Assembly: GCA_030632925.1 (NCBI GenBank)
Contig: DAOVTU010000158.1
Span: forward strand, 1-6,762
From: Candidatus Krumholzibacteriia bacterium
GTDB lineage: Bacteria > Krumholzibacteriota > Krumholzibacteriia > LZORAL124-64-63
Length of the DNA stretch: 6,762 bases
Direction: 5' to 3'
Shown here: positions 5,803-6,762 of the stretch, in pieces
Layout of the letters: each line of letters starts with the position of its first letter
How positions within the stretch are numbered: position 1 is the stretch's first letter
Program-made: the position numbers and the translations under genes
The notes under the pieces: generated by a model
Seen by the model: the letters and a program-made list of their open reading frames with translations, nothing else
Databases searched by the model: none
Told to the model about the DNA's origin: nothing

Positions 5803-6684
5803 GTGTCCTGGTTGACACAGGCCGCCAAGGGCATCAAAGCCCTGACCAGCCAGAAAAAGGATATTCCTGATAATCTGTGGCGCAAATGCCCGCAGTGTTC
5901 CGAGATCCTTTATCATCGGGAATTGGACCGCAACCTGTGGGTGTGCGGTTCGTGTGGGCACCATCTGCCCTTCACTACCGAGCAATACATCGGGCTACTG
6001 TTCGACGAGGGCAGTTGGCAGGAGACCCATCAGGGCCTGACCAGTATTGACTCTTTGGAATTCAAGGACTCCAAGCGGTACAAGGACCGGATCAAGGCCA
6101 CCCAACAGAAGTCCGGCAAAGAAGACGCCGTGATCACGGGGCGGGCCAAAATTGGCCGCATTCCCGTGGGTGTATCGATCATGGAATTCAGCTACATGGG
6201 CGGCAGCATGGGCTCGGTCGTGGGCGAGAAAATTTCCCGGGCGCTGCTCGATTCGCTGAAGCACCGCGAGGCGGCCATCATCTTGAGTCGCAGCGGTGGC
6301 GCGCGCATGCAGGAGTCGCTGTTGTCGTTGATGCAGATGGCAAAAACCAGTGCCGTGCTTTCACGTTTGCGCAAAGAGGGCATCCCCTTCATTTCGTTGC
6401 TGACGAACCCGACCTACGGTGGGGTGACGGCGAGTTACGCCACCCTCGGTGACATCAACGTGGCCGAGCCCGGTGCGCTGATCGGATTTGCCGGCCCGCG
6501 GGTGATCAAGCAGACCATCGGCGGCGACTTGCCTGAAGGCTTCCAGTCTTCGGAGTTTTTGCTGGACCATGGCATGGTGGACATCATCAGCGAGCGCAAG
6601 GTGCTGAAGGAAAACCTCGAAAAAACCCTGCACTGGTTTGTCGATGGCCGCGATGTTTCGGTGCTGCGCCCGCCGCGGGGTTAG
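5803..6684 (+). CDS. accD: Acetyl-CoA carboxylase carboxyltransferase subunit beta
   Basis: Beta subunit of the carboxyltransferase that, with AccA, moves the carboxyl group from biotin on AccB to acetyl-CoA, giving malonyl-CoA for fatty-acid synthesis. The product is 293 residues, normal for the family. The N-terminal zinc ribbon has Cys29, Cys32, Cys48 and Cys51 (CPQC and CGSC). The crotonase-fold core shows MGGSMGSVVGEKI, SGGARMQESLLSLMQMAKTSA, the YGGVTASYATLGD oxyanion region and AEPGALIGFAGPRVI. The residue before SGGARM is Arg where E. coli and Bacillus have Ala (SASGGARM) and Bacteroidota typically have Lys; the GPRVIKQTIGGDLPEGF stretch is also Bacteroidota-like. The GTG start is set by GGGAGG and the N-terminus MSWLTQAAKG. 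accA is not in the window. A separate promoter in the 74-base upstream gap is possible. Identification is secure. Confidence 0.98.
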   Translation: MSWLTQAAKGIKALTSQKKDIPDNLWRKCPQCSEILYHRELDRNLWVCGSCGHHLPFTTEQYIGLLFDEGSWQETHQGLTSIDSLEFKDSKRYKDRIKATQQKSGKEDAVITGRAKIGRIPVGVSIMEFSYMGGSMGSVVGEKISRALLDSLKHREAAIILSRSGGARMQESLLSLMQMAKTSAVLSRLRKEGIPFISLLTNPTYGGVTASYATLGDINVAEPGALIGFAGPRVIKQTIGGDLPEGFQSSEFLLDHGMVDIISERKVLKENLEKTLHWFVDGRDVSVLRPPRG

Positions 6685-6687
6685 CCC

Positions 6688-6762
6688 ATGGGTCTGGGCA
6701 GTTCCCGCCGCGACGGCGACCAGAATCCCACATCTTCCGACTCCTCTGCCCACCCCGGTGAA
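6688..6762 (+). CDS. Start of an unidentified gene, cut by the window edge
   Basis: ATG at 6688, 3 bases after the accD stop, opens a frame that stays open to the end of the window (25 codons). The visible peptide is polar and Ser/Asp/Gly-rich (MGLGSSRRDGDQNPTSSDSS), which looks like a disordered N-terminus and gives no family clue. A weak ribosome site (GGGG at the end of accD, 6677-6680) lies 7 bases before the ATG. folC often follows accD in bacteria and would be a reasonable guess, but nothing visible supports it. The true start could also lie downstream of the window. Confidence 0.4.
   Translation, partial: MGLGSSRRDGDQNPTSSDSSAHPGE

Overview
This window is a densely packed, single-strand gene cluster (all genes on +) from a GC-rich bacterium. 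In order it holds the 3' part of serS, a membrane sensor histidine kinase of the PorY type, a PorX-type response regulator (receiver plus PglZ/alkaline-phosphatase-fold domain), tsaE, tsaB, rimI, accD, and the first 25 codons of an unidentified gene. There are no RNA genes, mobile elements or CRISPR arrays that I can support, and no gene-free stretch longer than 74 bases.

Organism: the base composition is clearly GC-rich (I judge about 60%, not counted). The kinase (AHQLGTP H-box, FEPGYTTKKRGWG ATP-lid) and the regulator (MITKSE, TATPYARN, FQHGGISLEEM) carry the signature motifs of Bacteroidota PorY and PorX. AccD has Bacteroidota-like wording (SRSGGARM, GPRVIKQTIGGDLPEGF). This points to the Fibrobacterota-Chlorobiota-Bacteroidota (FCB) superphylum or a related high-GC candidate phylum. 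The exact phylum cannot be read from the window.

Layout: serS and porY share one base (TGATG). A 53-base gap before porX contains two extra in-frame copies of porY's last five codons, so three stop codons follow one another in the same frame. porX and tsaE are 4 bases apart, tsaE and tsaB overlap by 7 bases, and tsaB and rimI overlap by 8. The only AT-rich spacer (5729-5802) separates rimI from accD and may hold a promoter. accD is followed after 3 bases by the truncated last gene.

How the genes fit together: serS (tRNA-Ser charging), tsaE/tsaB (t6A37 modification of ANN-decoding tRNAs) and rimI (acetylation of ribosomal protein S18) are translation functions, and accD starts fatty-acid synthesis. 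A complete kinase-regulator pair sits in the middle of this housekeeping run. PorX-type regulators have no DNA-binding domain; their output is an enzymatic PglZ domain, and all the likely metal-binding residues are present here. The arrangement suggests a two-component phosphodiesterase signalling system co-transcribed with translation genes. That pairing is the most interesting part of the window.
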